64,000 nucleotides of DNA from Mycobacterium sp. 3519A (GCF_900240945.1 NZ_OESG01000014.1:1842015-1906014); one strand, 5' to 3'. Positions 1-9,120 are shown, counted from the first letter of the stretch. Numbers and translations: made by a program. The notes: generated by a model from the letters alone, not told the origin.

Positions 1-50
1 GTGCTGCGTGCCTCCGCACCGCCGGGGCTCGGTCGCACCGGCCGTTCTAG
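1..50 (+). CDS. possible 3' end of an upstream gene
   Basis: One frame entering the window from the left is open from base 3 and closes at TAG 48-50, giving a C-terminus ending in GARSHRPF. The stop lies 15 bp before the next start, with that gene's Shine-Dalgarno sequence between them, as in a co-transcribed gene pair. Only about 15 residues are visible, so no function can be assigned, and a chance reading frame in GC-rich DNA cannot be excluded. Confidence 0.25.
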   Translation, partial: AACLRTAGARSHRPF

Positions 51-65
51 TGCCCAGGAGGCCCC

Positions 66-1586
66 GTGTTTCTTCCGTCCAATTTGTCACCGGGCATCGG
101 CTTCGCGCTGATGCTCGGTCTGGGCGCCTTCATGTTCGTCGTGGCGTTCACCGTGCGGTCGATGGTGAAGAACACCCACGACTTCGTGATCGCAGACCGT
201 CGCATCGGTTTCGGGTTCGGTGTCGGATCGGTGATCGCGGTGTGGACATGGTCGATGGCGGTGATGATGTCGTCGGCGCAGGCCTTCTCGTTCGGTACGT
301 CCGGTCTCATCTGGTTCGTCGTTCCCAACGGCCTGGCCGTGATGGTGATGGTGCCCTTCGCCCTGAAACTACGGCGCCAGATGCCTGCCGGTTACACGAT
401 CGTGGAGTTCATCCGCGAGCGTTTCCAAAACAAGCCGGCCACGACGATCGCACTGATCGCGATGCTGCTCGGTCTGCTCGCGGAGATCTTCATCAACCTC
501 TTCGGCGTCGTGCTCGTCATGGGTGTGATCTTCGGGATCAATCCGACTGTGGTGTTGGTGATCACGCTGGCGACGGTGACCGTCTACTCCTACTTCGGTG
601 GTCTGTGGACCTCGGCGATCACCGCGACGTTCAACACATTGCTGATCACGGTGCCCGCGGCGATCGTGGTGCTGTACGTGCTGGCCAAGGTCGGCGGGCC
701 GCAACTCGTATTCCAGAAGGTCGACGAGGCGGGACCCAACACCTTGAACGCCTTCGACGGCGCGGCGGCCGCCGGGTTCGGCATCTCATTGTCGCTGGGC
801 CTGCTGGCGTCGACGATGGCCGATCAGACGTTTTGGCAGAAGGCGTGGGCGCTGAAGCCCGCCACGATGGGTCGCACCTTCGTCTGGGCGGGCCTGTGGT
901 TCTACCCGATTCCGATCGTTCTCGGCCTGCTGGGCCTCGTCGGGCTCGGCTTCGGCGTCGACGCTGCCGATCTTGGCGACGCCGGTCCCGGTGGCATCGG
1001 ACCGTATGTCGTGAGCCACCTCGGTCTGCCGATCATCCTGGTGGCGCTCTACGTACTCATCATCCTCAACGCGTGCTACTCGTCGATTGACGGTGCGTTC
1101 TCGGCACTGTCATCCGTTGTCGCCGTTGACATCCTGAAGCGCGCAAAGCCCGACATCGCGCAGAAGTCACTATTCCGATGGACGAAGAGCTCGATCATCA
1201 TTGCGGGTGTCATCGGTGGCATCGTCGTCAGCTCCGGCATCGACTACGTACAGCTGGTCAACACGGTCTACTTCCTCAAGGCCGCGTTGATCATTCCGCT
1301 GGCGCTGGCAATCTTCTGGCGTCGTATGACCGCGATCGCATTCGTCACGAGCTTGGTGCTCGCGGTGGCGGTCGGTTACCCCGTGCGGGAGTTCGTCGGG
1401 GAACTACAGGGAATCATCACTTTGGAGGCGATTTCGCTCGTGGCCGCAGTAGGTATCAGTCTGCTGTCCAAACAATCCTTCGACTTCGCCAGCCTGAAAG
1501 GGCGGGGTGATGTGCTCACCGATCACTCGGAAGCTGTCGAAGTGGTCGACCGCAGTGGTGATCTCGACCCGGATCCGGTCCGATGA
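66..1586 (+). CDS. sodium:solute symporter (SSS family) permease
   Basis: A polytopic membrane protein of 506 residues, the usual size for the sodium:solute symporter family, with about 13 hydrophobic segments. The family signature region with FVIADRRIGFGFGVGS near residues 40-55 and the conserved helix pattern fit an SSS transporter that imports a small organic solute with sodium. The start is GTG 66, preceded by CCAGGAGG at 54-61. The end overlaps the next gene by 4 nt (ATGA), and two flavin monooxygenases follow, so the solute is plausibly the substrate, or its precursor, of those enzymes. The exact substrate cannot be read from the sequence. Confidence 0.88.
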   Translation: MFLPSNLSPGIGFALMLGLGAFMFVVAFTVRSMVKNTHDFVIADRRIGFGFGVGSVIAVWTWSMAVMMSSAQAFSFGTSGLIWFVVPNGLAVMVMVPFALKLRRQMPAGYTIVEFIRERFQNKPATTIALIAMLLGLLAEIFINLFGVVLVMGVIFGINPTVVLVITLATVTVYSYFGGLWTSAITATFNTLLITVPAAIVVLYVLAKVGGPQLVFQKVDEAGPNTLNAFDGAAAAGFGISLSLGLLASTMADQTFWQKAWALKPATMGRTFVWAGLWFYPIPIVLGLLGLVGLGFGVDAADLGDAGPGGIGPYVVSHLGLPIILVALYVLIILNACYSSIDGAFSALSSVVAVDILKRAKPDIAQKSLFRWTKSSIIIAGVIGGIVVSSGIDYVQLVNTVYFLKAALIIPLALAIFWRRMTAIAFVTSLVLAVAVGYPVREFVGELQGIITLEAISLVAAVGISLLSKQSFDFASLKGRGDVLTDHSEAVEVVDRSGDLDPDPVR

Positions 1587-1909
1587 TCGCCTTCTGGATC
1601 GCCTTAGTCGCCGGCGTGGCGGTGGCCATCGTTTACATCGGTCTGGGTGTGCAGGCCTTCTTGCGGGTTCGTCGGGACGTCCTGTCGGCGGCCGCGTCGG
1701 GTGAGCCCGATGACCTGTCGACCGACGAGCTCGGCGATGCCGGCACGTTCACCTGGAAGGCGATCGGCGCGCTGGCGGGGTCTACCGCCGTGATCGCGCT
1801 GCTCGGCGTCAGCCCCGTCTTTTGGTACCTCCCAGCTGTTCTCGCAGTGGGCTCAGCGGTGGCGGTTGTGCTCGCGTTCCTCATCGACCGCAGGAGCGTC
1901 GAGGCGTGA
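1583..1909 (+). CDS. small membrane protein associated with the SSS symporter
   Basis: A 108-residue protein with an N-terminal membrane helix (about residues 3-25), a short charged loop and two further hydrophobic stretches (about 55-78 and 80-100). It starts at ATG 1583 inside the symporter stop (ATGA) and ends in GTGA shared with the next gene, so it is translationally coupled on both sides. I do not recognise a named family. Its position suggests a small accessory subunit of the transporter, by analogy with other small membrane partners of SSS permeases; that role is inference. Confidence 0.75.
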   Translation: MIAFWIALVAGVAVAIVYIGLGVQAFLRVRRDVLSAAASGEPDDLSTDELGDAGTFTWKAIGALAGSTAVIALLGVSPVFWYLPAVLAVGSAVAVVLAFLIDRRSVEA

Positions 1910-3228
1910 CCGCGACGAGGAAGGCCCACCTGCTGGGTTTCGTGCAGCACGGCGTGATGAATCACGCGTCGACGATGTGGGCGCATCCACGCGACAAGGT
2001 CGGTTATCACTGGTCGCGCCCGGAATACTGGCGCGATCTCGGCCGCATCATGGAGCGCGGACTGTTCGACGCGATGTTCATCGCGGACGAGCTCGCGCCA
2101 TACACCACCTACAAGGGCAACTCCGACCCGGTCGTCAAGTACGCAGGCCAGTGTCCGGTGCACGAGCCGGCAACACTGGTGCCGATCGTTGGGGCGTTCA
2201 CGAAACACCTGGGGATCGGCATCACGCTGTCGACGTCGTTCATTCCGCCCTACATGATGGCGCGCCACCTGTCTTCGCTGGACCATCTGACGAACGGCCG
2301 CGTCGGCTGGAACATCGTGACGTCATACTCCAAGAGCGAGTTTCAGGCGATGGGCAAGGACAATCTCACGCCGCGCGACAAGCGCTACGAGGTGGTCGAG
2401 GAGTACATGGAGATCCTGTATCAGCTATGGGACTCCTGGGATGACGACGCCATCGTCTACGACCGCGAGAACGGCATCTTCGCCGATCCGGCGAAGGTCC
2501 GCGAGATCGACTTCGAGGGCCAGTTCTTCAAGTCCAAGGGCCGTCACTTCGTCGCGCCGTCGCCGCAGAAGCGACCGGTGCTGTGGCAGGCCGGTTCCTC
2601 GGAGCAGGGGCGCGAGTTCGCCTCGAAACACGCCGAATCGGTGTTCGGCATCTTCCCGACACCCAAGAGCATGCGCGCCTACGCCGACGACATCCGCACC
2701 CGCGCCGACAACCACGGCCGCGACCCGGAGTCGGTCAAGCTCATCTACGGTCTGCAGACGATCATCGACCGCGACAAGTCTCGCGCCAACGACAAGTACG
2801 CCGAGTTTGTGGAGAACGTTCAGATCGAGAGCGCACTCGGAATCCTCTCCGGCCACACCGGTTTTGACTTCTCCACGCTCGAACTTGACGACAACGTGGT
2901 CGACGCCGACGTGCAGGGCATCCGGGGATTGTTCGACGCGATCCTGGAGGCCAAGGACGGTGCGCCGGTGACAGTGCGTGAAGCCGCGCAGATCTACGGC
3001 GTCTCGATGGGTGCCCCCGTCGCCGTCGGCACCCCGTCCGACGTCGCCGACCAGATGGAGTCCTACCTGGACGACGGCGGCTGCAACGGGTTCATGCTGT
3101 TGGCGACCGACACGCCCGGTTGCTTCAACGACGTGACCGAACTTCTGGTACCGGAGTTGCAGCGGCGCGGCCGCTACCGAACCCGTTATCCCGGAACCAC
3201 GTTGCGAGAAAGCCTGCAGGAGTACTGA
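1906..3228 (+). CDS. NtaA/SnaA/DszA-type FMN-dependent monooxygenase (LLM class)
   Basis: A 440-residue luciferase-like flavin-dependent monooxygenase. The N-terminus with KAHLLGFVQHGVMNH, the HEPATLVP region, and the SSLDHLTNGRVGWNIVTS segment near residues 127-146 are typical of the NtaA/SnaA/DszA branch, which uses reduced FMN and oxygen to open C-N or C-S bonds in compounds such as nitrilotriacetate or dibenzothiophene sulfone. The start chosen is GTG 1906, overlapping the previous stop (GTGA); an earlier ATG at 1822 would lie inside the previous gene. A close paralogue follows directly, and an SSS transporter precedes, pointing to a catabolic operon. The true substrate is unknown. Confidence 0.88.
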   Translation: MTATRKAHLLGFVQHGVMNHASTMWAHPRDKVGYHWSRPEYWRDLGRIMERGLFDAMFIADELAPYTTYKGNSDPVVKYAGQCPVHEPATLVPIVGAFTKHLGIGITLSTSFIPPYMMARHLSSLDHLTNGRVGWNIVTSYSKSEFQAMGKDNLTPRDKRYEVVEEYMEILYQLWDSWDDDAIVYDRENGIFADPAKVREIDFEGQFFKSKGRHFVAPSPQKRPVLWQAGSSEQGREFASKHAESVFGIFPTPKSMRAYADDIRTRADNHGRDPESVKLIYGLQTIIDRDKSRANDKYAEFVENVQIESALGILSGHTGFDFSTLELDDNVVDADVQGIRGLFDAILEAKDGAPVTVREAAQIYGVSMGAPVAVGTPSDVADQMESYLDDGGCNGFMLLATDTPGCFNDVTELLVPELQRRGRYRTRYPGTTLRESLQEY

Positions 3229-4544
3229 TCTCACCGCGCAGCGCCCACTTCCTGGCCTTCATGCAGCACGGGGTCAGCAGCCACTCCGTCGGCATGTGGC
3301 GCCACCCGCAGGACAAGGTCGGATGGGACTACGCCTCGCCGCCGTACTGGCAGCACCTGGCCCGCACGCTTGAGCGCGGGCTGTTCGACGCACTGTTCCT
3401 CGCCGACGAGTTGGCGCCGTACAACTCATTCGAGGACAGCTCGGATGCCACCGTTCGCTACGCGGTGCAGGCGCCGACGCATGAGCCGGCGGCGTTGACG
3501 CCGATCATCACCGGCGCGACATCGTATCTGGGTGTAGGCATTACGTTGTCGACGGCGTTCGAGCATCCGTACTCGATGGCACGGCGGCTGTCGACCTTCG
3601 ACCACCTGTCCGGCGGCCGGATCGCGTGGAACATCGTCGGGTCGTATTCGCCTTCGGAGTTCGCCGCGTACGGGCAGGACATGCCCGACCGCTCCATCCG
3701 GTACGAACGCATCGCCGAGTACGTCGACCTCTGCTGTCAGCTATGGGACTCGTGGCAGCCCGACGCGGTCGTCGCGGACCGGCATACCGGTGTGTACGCC
3801 CATCCGGAGAAGATCCGCGAGGTGGTGTTCGAGGGCAAGCACTTCCGCTGCCGAGCACGACATTTCGTCGCGCCCTCACCGCAGGGCAGACCCGTTTTGT
3901 GGCAGGCAGGCGCCAGCGAGCCGGGACGCCGGTTCGCCGCGCAGACCGCGGAAGCGATCTTCGCGATCCAGCCAACCGTGGCGTCGATGCGCGCCTATTC
4001 GGACGACATTCGCCGTCGGGTCGTCGACGCCGGCCGCGACCCCGCCGCGGTCAGGCTCTACTACGGCGCGCAGGTAATAGTCGCAGACACCGATGCGCAG
4101 GCCCGGGAGAAGGCGGCTCACCTGCGCGCGCTGCTCCGCCCCGAGGCGACGTTGGCGATGCTTTCCGGTCAGTTGGGTGTCGACTTCTCCGAGTTCGACC
4201 CTGCGACGCCGCTGGAGCAGATCCCGGTGCCCGGCATCCAGGGAGTCAAGGACGCGTTGGTGGCGACAGGGGCGGGTAGCGCCGTGACGGTAGCCGAGGC
4301 TGCTGAGATTTACTCGTTCCGCTTCTCGATGCCGCAGGTGATCGGTTCTCCGGTCACCGTCGCCGATCAACTCGAGGAATTCCTCGACGACGGCGGCGCC
4401 GACGGCTTCATGCTGCTGGCGACCTACACGCCGGGCTGCTTCGAGGAGTTCGTCGACCTCGTCGTTCCCGAACTGCAGCGACGCGGGCGCTACCGGACGC
4501 GTTACCCGGGTGCGACGCTGCGCGAAAACATCCTCGGCGATTGA
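3225..4544 (+). CDS. second NtaA/SnaA/DszA-type FMN-dependent monooxygenase
   Basis: A paralogue of the preceding enzyme, colinear over its whole length: RSAHFLAFMQHG aligns with RKAHLLGFVQHG, and both end in RYRTRYPG followed by TLRE. It needs reduced flavin from a partner reductase not seen here. The start is unusual: no ATG, GTG or TTG lies in frame between an ATG at 3120 (deep in the upstream gene) and ATG 3261, which would remove the conserved first strand. CTG 3225 overlaps the upstream TGA by 4 nt, and ATC 3228 lies 5 nt after AGGAG 3218-3222. I place the start at CTG 3225; about 439 residues. Confidence 0.82.
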   Translation: MISPRSAHFLAFMQHGVSSHSVGMWRHPQDKVGWDYASPPYWQHLARTLERGLFDALFLADELAPYNSFEDSSDATVRYAVQAPTHEPAALTPIITGATSYLGVGITLSTAFEHPYSMARRLSTFDHLSGGRIAWNIVGSYSPSEFAAYGQDMPDRSIRYERIAEYVDLCCQLWDSWQPDAVVADRHTGVYAHPEKIREVVFEGKHFRCRARHFVAPSPQGRPVLWQAGASEPGRRFAAQTAEAIFAIQPTVASMRAYSDDIRRRVVDAGRDPAAVRLYYGAQVIVADTDAQAREKAAHLRALLRPEATLAMLSGQLGVDFSEFDPATPLEQIPVPGIQGVKDALVATGAGSAVTVAEAAEIYSFRFSMPQVIGSPVTVADQLEEFLDDGGADGFMLLATYTPGCFEEFVDLVVPELQRRGRYRTRYPGATLRENILGD

Positions 4545-4584
4545 GCCAACCGCTACGTCATCGAAACCCTCGACAGCTGACTAT

Positions 4585-4590
4585 TAGGGT
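4585..4590 (+). promoter_or_regulatory. -10 hexamer for leaderless purD
   Basis: TAGGGT fits the mycobacterial TANNNT -10 pattern and ends 6 nt before the purD GTG at 4597, so transcription should begin at the start codon itself. No Shine-Dalgarno sequence lies before the GTG. Confidence 0.6.
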
Positions 4591-4596
4591 GAGGCT

Positions 4597-5865
4597 GTGC
4601 GCGTCCTCGTTATCGGATCCGGAGCCCGTGAACATGCGTTGCTGCTGGCCCTGCGCCGCGACCCCGAGGTCGAGGAGCTGGCCGTCGCGCCGGGCAACGC
4701 CGGCACGGCGAACATCGCCGATCAGTACGACGTCGACGTCAGCTCGGGTGAGGCCGTCGTGCAGTTGGCGCAGCGGATCGGCGCCGATCTGGTGGTGATC
4801 GGGCCCGAGGTGCCGCTGGTTCTCGGCGTCGCCGACGCGGTGCGCGCGGCGGGCATCGCGTGCTTCGGGCCGACGAAGGACGCTGCCCGCATCGAAGGAT
4901 CGAAGGCGTTCGCCAAGGATGTGATGTCGGCGGCGGGTGTGCGGACCGCGACCAGCGAGATCGTCGACAACCCCGCGCACCTCGACGCGGCACTGGACCG
5001 GTTCGGGTGCTCCGCGGGCGATCAGGCGTGGGTGGTCAAAGACGACGGACTGGCCGCAGGCAAGGGCGTGGTGGTGACCGCGGACCGCGACGCCGCCCGC
5101 GCGCATGCGGCGAGCCTGCTCGACGCCGGCCACCCGGTGCTGCTCGAATCGTTCCTCGACGGGCCGGAGGTGTCACTGTTCAGCGTCGTCGACGGGGAAA
5201 CCGTGGTGCCACTGGTGCCTGCGCAGGACTACAAGCGAGTCGGCGACAACGACACCGGACCCAACACCGGCGGCATGGGCGCCTACGCGCCGCTGCCGTG
5301 GCTACCCGCCGACGTGGTCACCCAGATCGTGGAAGAAGTGGTGAAACCCGTTGCGGCGGAGATGGTTCGGCGTGGTAGCCCTTTTTCCGGGCTGCTGTAC
5401 GCCGGACTGGCGATCACATCGAAGGGGCCCGCCGTCGTCGAATTCAATTGCCGCTTCGGTGATCCCGAGACGCAGTCGGTGTTGGCGCTGCTGGAGACCC
5501 CGCTCGGCCAACTGCTGCATGCAGCGGCGACGGGGCGGCTTGCCGAACAACCGCCGTTGCGCTGGCACGACGGCTATGCCGTGACCGTGGTGGTGGCCGC
5601 CGAGAATTATCCGGGCCGACCGCGCGTCGGCGACGTCATCACCGGTTCGGAAACCGACGGTGTGCTGCACGCGGGCACGGCGCGACGCGACGACGGAGCG
5701 GTTGTGTCGTCGGGTGGCCGGGTGCTCTCGGTCGTCGGCACGGGCGCCGACCTGACCGCTGCGCGTGCAGCCGCCTATGCGCTGACGAACTCGATTCGCT
5801 TGCCCGGCAGCCATTTTCGGTCCGATATCGGGCTGGCTGCGGCTGAGGGCCGAGTCACAGTTTAA
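4597..5865 (+). CDS. purD: phosphoribosylamine-glycine ligase (PurD, GAR synthetase)
   Basis: Catalyses the second step of purine synthesis: ATP-dependent joining of glycine to phosphoribosylamine to give GAR, in the cytosol. It has 422 residues, the usual length for the monofunctional enzyme. Visible features are the N-terminal [11 protein letters not shown] motif (residues 5-15), the ATP-grasp core, the NTGGMGAY signature around residues 222-230, and [11 protein letters not shown] near 285-295. The GTG start is supported by a -10 hexamer 6 nt upstream, implying a leaderless mRNA. Its TAA overlaps the stop of the convergent esterase gene (TTAA 5862-5865). Confidence 0.97.
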   Translation: MRVLVIGSGAREHALLLALRRDPEVEELAVAPGNAGTANIADQYDVDVSSGEAVVQLAQRIGADLVVIGPEVPLVLGVADAVRAAGIACFGPTKDAARIEGSKAFAKDVMSAAGVRTATSEIVDNPAHLDAALDRFGCSAGDQAWVVKDDGLAAGKGVVVTADRDAARAHAASLLDAGHPVLLESFLDGPEVSLFSVVDGETVVPLVPAQDYKRVGDNDTGPNTGGMGAYAPLPWLPADVVTQIVEEVVKPVAAEMVRRGSPFSGLLYAGLAITSKGPAVVEFNCRFGDPETQSVLALLETPLGQLLHAAATGRLAEQPPLRWHDGYAVTVVVAAENYPGRPRVGDVITGSETDGVLHAGTARRDDGAVVSSGGRVLSVVGTGADLTAARAAAYALTNSIRLPGSHFRSDIGLAAAEGRVTV

Positions 5866-6770
5866 GCAACCAGCAGCGGAGCCATCCAGGCGATCTCTGC
5901 GGGCAACTGCGAACTCCAGAACGCGCCGTCGTGGCCGCCAGGCGAGAAGCCGCCCGACGGTGGACTCGGCAACTGGGCGATGAACTGCTTGGTCGCCGAA
6001 TAGAAGGGATCACTGTTGCCGCAGTCGATTCGGATGGGGATCTGGCCGAGTTGCGGCAGCCCCCACACGCTGTTGGCCGCATAATCGTCTGCGCCGTCGA
6101 ATGCACCGGGCGCCGTGGCGCCGGACGACGTCCACAGCGCCGGGCTCACCGCGCAGATCGCGGCGGTGCGCGCCGGGCCGAGTCGCGCGCCGAGCAGCAG
6201 CGCGCCGTAGCCGCCCATCGACCAGCCGAGGAATCCGACCCGCGACGTGTCGAGGCCCTGCTGCGCGAGCATCGGGATCAGTTCGTTGAGCACCATGGCG
6301 CCGGAGTCCTCGCCGGATGCCCGCTTGTGCCAATAGCTTCCGCCGCCGTCGACGGCGACCACCGCGAACGGCGGAATGCCCGCGTCCACCGCCTGTGCGA
6401 GGCCTTGCTCCACTCCGCCCGCCATCACTCCCGCGGCGTCCTGGCCCTTGCCGTGCAGCGCGATCACCGGCCGAAGCGGCGCGGTCTGACCCGGCGGGCG
6501 GGCGATCGCCCAATTGGTGGTGACGCCGCCGCGCGCGGCGGACACGAACGAGCCGTTCACGTACGTCGGTTGCACGGCCGCGGGTGCCGGCTCCAGCGGC
6601 ACAGGCGGAGCCAGTTTGGCGCCCGCGCTCGTCATCGACACCGACGGCGCCGCCGTACCCGGTCCGTGCAGAGCAGAGCCCAGTGCGTACGCGCCTGCCG
6701 CACCGGCCGCGGCACCGACACCAAGGCGCAGCACTGCGCGGCGACTGAGTTCGGGCATGCGCGCCATCAT
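5862..6770 (-). CDS. exported alpha/beta-hydrolase esterase (Rv0774c-like)
   Basis: A 302-residue protein with a twin-arginine type N-terminus (RR at residues 10-11, then a hydrophobic alanine/glycine-rich stretch to about residue 32), so it is probably exported by Tat. The mature part is an esterase-D-like alpha/beta hydrolase with nucleophile elbow GWSMGGYG (serine about residue 184) and a strand ending in ALHGKGQD near 104-111. In M. tuberculosis the gene at this place beside purD, Rv0774c, is known as an extracellular esterase. Its ATG overlaps the TetR stop by 4 nt, so the two form a TetR-esterase operon. Confidence 0.88.
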   Translation of the reverse strand: MMARMPELSRRAVLRLGVGAAAGAAGAYALGSALHGPGTAAPSVSMTSAGAKLAPPVPLEPAPAAVQPTYVNGSFVSAARGGVTTNWAIARPPGQTAPLRPVIALHGKGQDAAGVMAGGVEQGLAQAVDAGIPPFAVVAVDGGGSYWHKRASGEDSGAMVLNELIPMLAQQGLDTSRVGFLGWSMGGYGALLLGARLGPARTAAICAVSPALWTSSGATAPGAFDGADDYAANSVWGLPQLGQIPIRIDCGNSDPFYSATKQFIAQLPSPPSGGFSPGGHDGAFWSSQLPAEIAWMAPLLVA

Positions 6771-7345
6771 GCCAAAGGCGCCTCGACGATCGCGGTGAAG
6801 ACCGCTTCGAGCAGCTCGACCAGCTGATCGGGGTCGGCGTCGCGAAGGGCGCGGGTGTCGATCACCTGTCGCATCAGCAGGACGCCCGCGATCGTCGCCA
6901 ACATGGCCTCGGTGCGAATGCCGCGACCGGGTTCAGGCAGTTGACCGGCCAGGCGGCGTCCGACGTGGCGTTCGATCGCGTCGCGCACGATCTCGACAGC
7001 GCGCGGGTTGGACACCGATCGCAGCATGATCAGGAATGGGTTCAGCGGTTCGGCGCCCACGTTGGTCCTGGCGACCAGCGCCGCGGCGGCATCGTGTGCC
7101 AGGGTCGCGGCGTCCGTGCCGATCACCGCAGGAGGAGCGAAGGAAACCTCGACGGCCTCGGCGAACAGCTGCTCCTTCGACCCGAAGTACCTGTTCACCA
7201 TCATTGCCGTGACACCGGCGTCGCCGGCGATGTCCCGCACACCGACGCCGTCGTAGCCCGCGCGGGCGAAGCTGCGGATCGCGGATTCGAGGATCGCTGC
7301 ACGGGTGGCGGCCGCATTGCGCGGTCGGTGCTTGGGCGCCGTCAT
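6767..7345 (-). CDS. TetR family regulator (Rv0775-like)
   Basis: A 192-residue repressor-type protein. The N-terminal TetR DNA-binding domain is clear (about residues 10-58), with AAILESAIRSFARAGYDGV followed by the recognition region VTAMMVNRYFGSKEQL. The C-terminal ligand domain is divergent. It heads a two-gene operon with the esterase and faces the SDR gene at 7431, so it likely controls both directions from the 85-bp intergenic region that contains inverted repeats. The ligand is unknown. Confidence 0.9.
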   Translation of the reverse strand: MTAPKHRPRNAAATRAAILESAIRSFARAGYDGVGVRDIAGDAGVTAMMVNRYFGSKEQLFAEAVEVSFAPPAVIGTDAATLAHDAAAALVARTNVGAEPLNPFLIMLRSVSNPRAVEIVRDAIERHVGRRLAGQLPEPGRGIRTEAMLATIAGVLLMRQVIDTRALRDADPDQLVELLEAVFTAIVEAPLA

Positions 7346-7374
7346 GACTCCACGCTAGGGAATAGGCCGGGCTA

Positions 7375-7416
7375 AGTCTACGTCTGTATACAACGACAGA
7401 AGTCTACGAGCGTAGA
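7375..7416. promoter_or_regulatory. candidate TetR operator between divergent TetR and SDR genes
   Basis: The perfect inverted repeat TCTACG-AG-CGTAGA occupies 7403-7416. A second TCTACG copy lies at 7377-7382, and a TCTGT/ACAGA pair spans 7383-7400. On the minus strand TAGACT (7375-7380) looks like the TetR gene's own -10, so binding here could repress tetR and the divergent SDR gene together. The assignment to this particular TetR is by position only. Confidence 0.5.
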
Positions 7417-7430
7417 TCAAAGGAGACGTC

Positions 7431-8222
7431 ATGGACATGGGCCTGTCGGGCAAGCGGGCACTGGTCAGCGGTTCGAGCGCAGGCTTGGGCCGAGCCATCG
7501 CCGAGGCGTTGGGCGCTGAGGGTGCTTCGGTGGTGGTGCATGGTCGCGATGCCGAGCGCGCGACGGGGGTTGCGGCGGGAATCCGCGACGCGGGTGGTGA
7601 CGCGGTTGTCGTCGTCGGAGACCTGGCCACCGACGCCGGCGCCGACGCAGTCACCGAAGCCGCGGGCGATGTCGACATTCTGGTCAACAACGCCGGAACG
7701 TTCGACGGGCTGCCCTGGTCGGAGGTGACCGCCGACATGTGGGCGCAGATTTACCAGGTGAACGTCATCTCAGGAGTGCGGCTGATCGAGCGCCTGCTGC
7801 CGCGGATGCGGCACCGTGGCTGGGGGCGCGTCATTCAGATCGGTGGCGGGCTGGCCGTTCAGCCCGTCGCCGACCAGCCGCACTACAACGCCACACTCGC
7901 GGCTCGGCACAACCTGACGGTGTCGTTGGCCCGCGACCTCGCGGGCACCGGCGTCACCGCGAACACCGTCGCGCCCGGTGCAATTCTCACCGACTCTGTT
8001 CGCGAGATGGCGGTACGAGTTGCCGCCGACCGGGGATGGGGCCCGCAGTGGAAGGACATCGAAGCCGCCGCGGCATCGCAGTGGTTTCCCAACGACATCG
8101 GCCGCTTCGGCCGACCCGAGGAGATCGCCGCCGCAACAGTATTCCTCGCCAGCTCGCACGCGGCCTACATCAGCGGTGCAGTTCTGCGCGTGGACGGCGG
8201 CGCGATCCGCAGCGTGGCATGA
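7431..8222 (+). CDS. SDR-fold protein lacking the usual catalytic lysine
   Basis: A 263-residue short-chain dehydrogenase/reductase fold protein: cofactor motif SGSSAGLG (13-20), NNAG at 86-89, and a C-terminal VDGG. The family's active site is altered. The YxxxK motif reads Y152-N-A-T-L156, with leucine in place of lysine, and the strand that normally carries the catalytic serine reads IQIGGG (135-140). It may act through other residues or bind a ligand without redox chemistry. The ATG start at 7431 follows AAAGGAG. It is divergent from tetR and followed after 14 bp by a second SDR gene. Confidence 0.85.
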   Translation: MDMGLSGKRALVSGSSAGLGRAIAEALGAEGASVVVHGRDAERATGVAAGIRDAGGDAVVVVGDLATDAGADAVTEAAGDVDILVNNAGTFDGLPWSEVTADMWAQIYQVNVISGVRLIERLLPRMRHRGWGRVIQIGGGLAVQPVADQPHYNATLAARHNLTVSLARDLAGTGVTANTVAPGAILTDSVREMAVRVAADRGWGPQWKDIEAAAASQWFPNDIGRFGRPEEIAAATVFLASSHAAYISGAVLRVDGGAIRSVA

Positions 8223-8236
8223 GAAGGAGTAGACAA

Positions 8237-9070
8237 ATGAGCAAGGTGTGGTTGATCACCGGAAGTTCCCGCGGCTTCGGCGCGGAGTTGCTGCGCGCCG
8301 TGCTTGCCCACGGCGACCGGGTTGTGGCGACCGCGCGGCAACCCGAGCGGTTGCGGGAACTGGTCGAGGGTCACGAGGACCGGGCGCGGGTGTTCGCGCT
8401 CGACGTCACCGACGCTGACGCCGCGGTTGCCGCAGTCCAATTCGCGGTCGCCGAGTTCGGTCGCCTTGACGTGGTCGTCAACAATGCCGGCTACGCCGAC
8501 AGCGCACCGATCGAGGAGACCGATCCGGCGGACTTCCGAGCCCAGATCGAGGCCAACCTGTTCGGGGTTGTCAACGTCACCCGCGCCGCCCTTCCGGTGT
8601 TGCGCGCGCAGCGATCCGGTGTGTTCGTACAGTTTTCGTCGGTCGGCGGACGCGTCGGTGGCACTCCCGGCCTGGCCGCGTACCAGACGGCGAAGTTCGG
8701 TGTCGAGGGTTTCTCCGAAGTGCTCGCCAACGAGGTCGACGCGTTCGGCGTCAAGGTGATCATCGTCGAACCCGGCGCCTTTCGCACCGACTGGATGGGG
8801 TCGTCGATGACGATGCACGAACCCGGTCCGGACTACCACGACACGATTGCATTCATTCACCGACTGCGTCGGGCCGCCAACGGAAATCAACCGGGCGACC
8901 CGGCGCGCGGGGCGCAGATCGTGATCGATGTCGTCGAGTCGCCTGACCCTCCGCGTCGACTGTTGTTGGGCAGCGATGCCGTCGAACTCGCATTGACCAA
9001 TGGCATTCAACGCCTCGACGAAGCGCGGCAGTGGGCCGCGGTCAGCCGCAGCGCGGACTTCCCTGAGTAA
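8237..9070 (+). CDS. short-chain dehydrogenase/reductase
   Basis: A 277-residue SDR oxidoreductase with complete motifs: TGSSRGFG (residues 8-15), NNAG, a serine in FSSVGG and the catalytic YQTAK. It is longer than a classical 250-residue SDR because of a C-terminal extension typical of the mycobacterial SDR group annotated only as oxidoreductase. The start ATG 8237 has a good GAAGGAG at 8223-8229; reading frames that begin further upstream run through the preceding gene and are discarded. It is likely co-transcribed with the SDR at 7431 under the TetR. The substrate is unknown. Confidence 0.9.
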   Translation: MSKVWLITGSSRGFGAELLRAVLAHGDRVVATARQPERLRELVEGHEDRARVFALDVTDADAAVAAVQFAVAEFGRLDVVVNNAGYADSAPIEETDPADFRAQIEANLFGVVNVTRAALPVLRAQRSGVFVQFSSVGGRVGGTPGLAAYQTAKFGVEGFSEVLANEVDAFGVKVIIVEPGAFRTDWMGSSMTMHEPGPDYHDTIAFIHRLRRAANGNQPGDPARGAQIVIDVVESPDPPRRLLLGSDAVELALTNGIQRLDEARQWAAVSRSADFPE

Positions 9071-9120
9071 AGGCTGATGATTAGCCGAAAGCACTATGCC
9101 GCAACCGCCTGACTGGCAGC

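Noticed and set aside
8..1090. 360-residue frame overlapping the SSS symporter
   Set aside because: Arginine-rich, no ribosome-binding site, and it lies wholly over a well-supported transporter gene.
3120..3228. ATG 3120 as start of the second monooxygenase
   Set aside because: It would overlap the first monooxygenase by 109 bp and add residues with no match in the paralogue.
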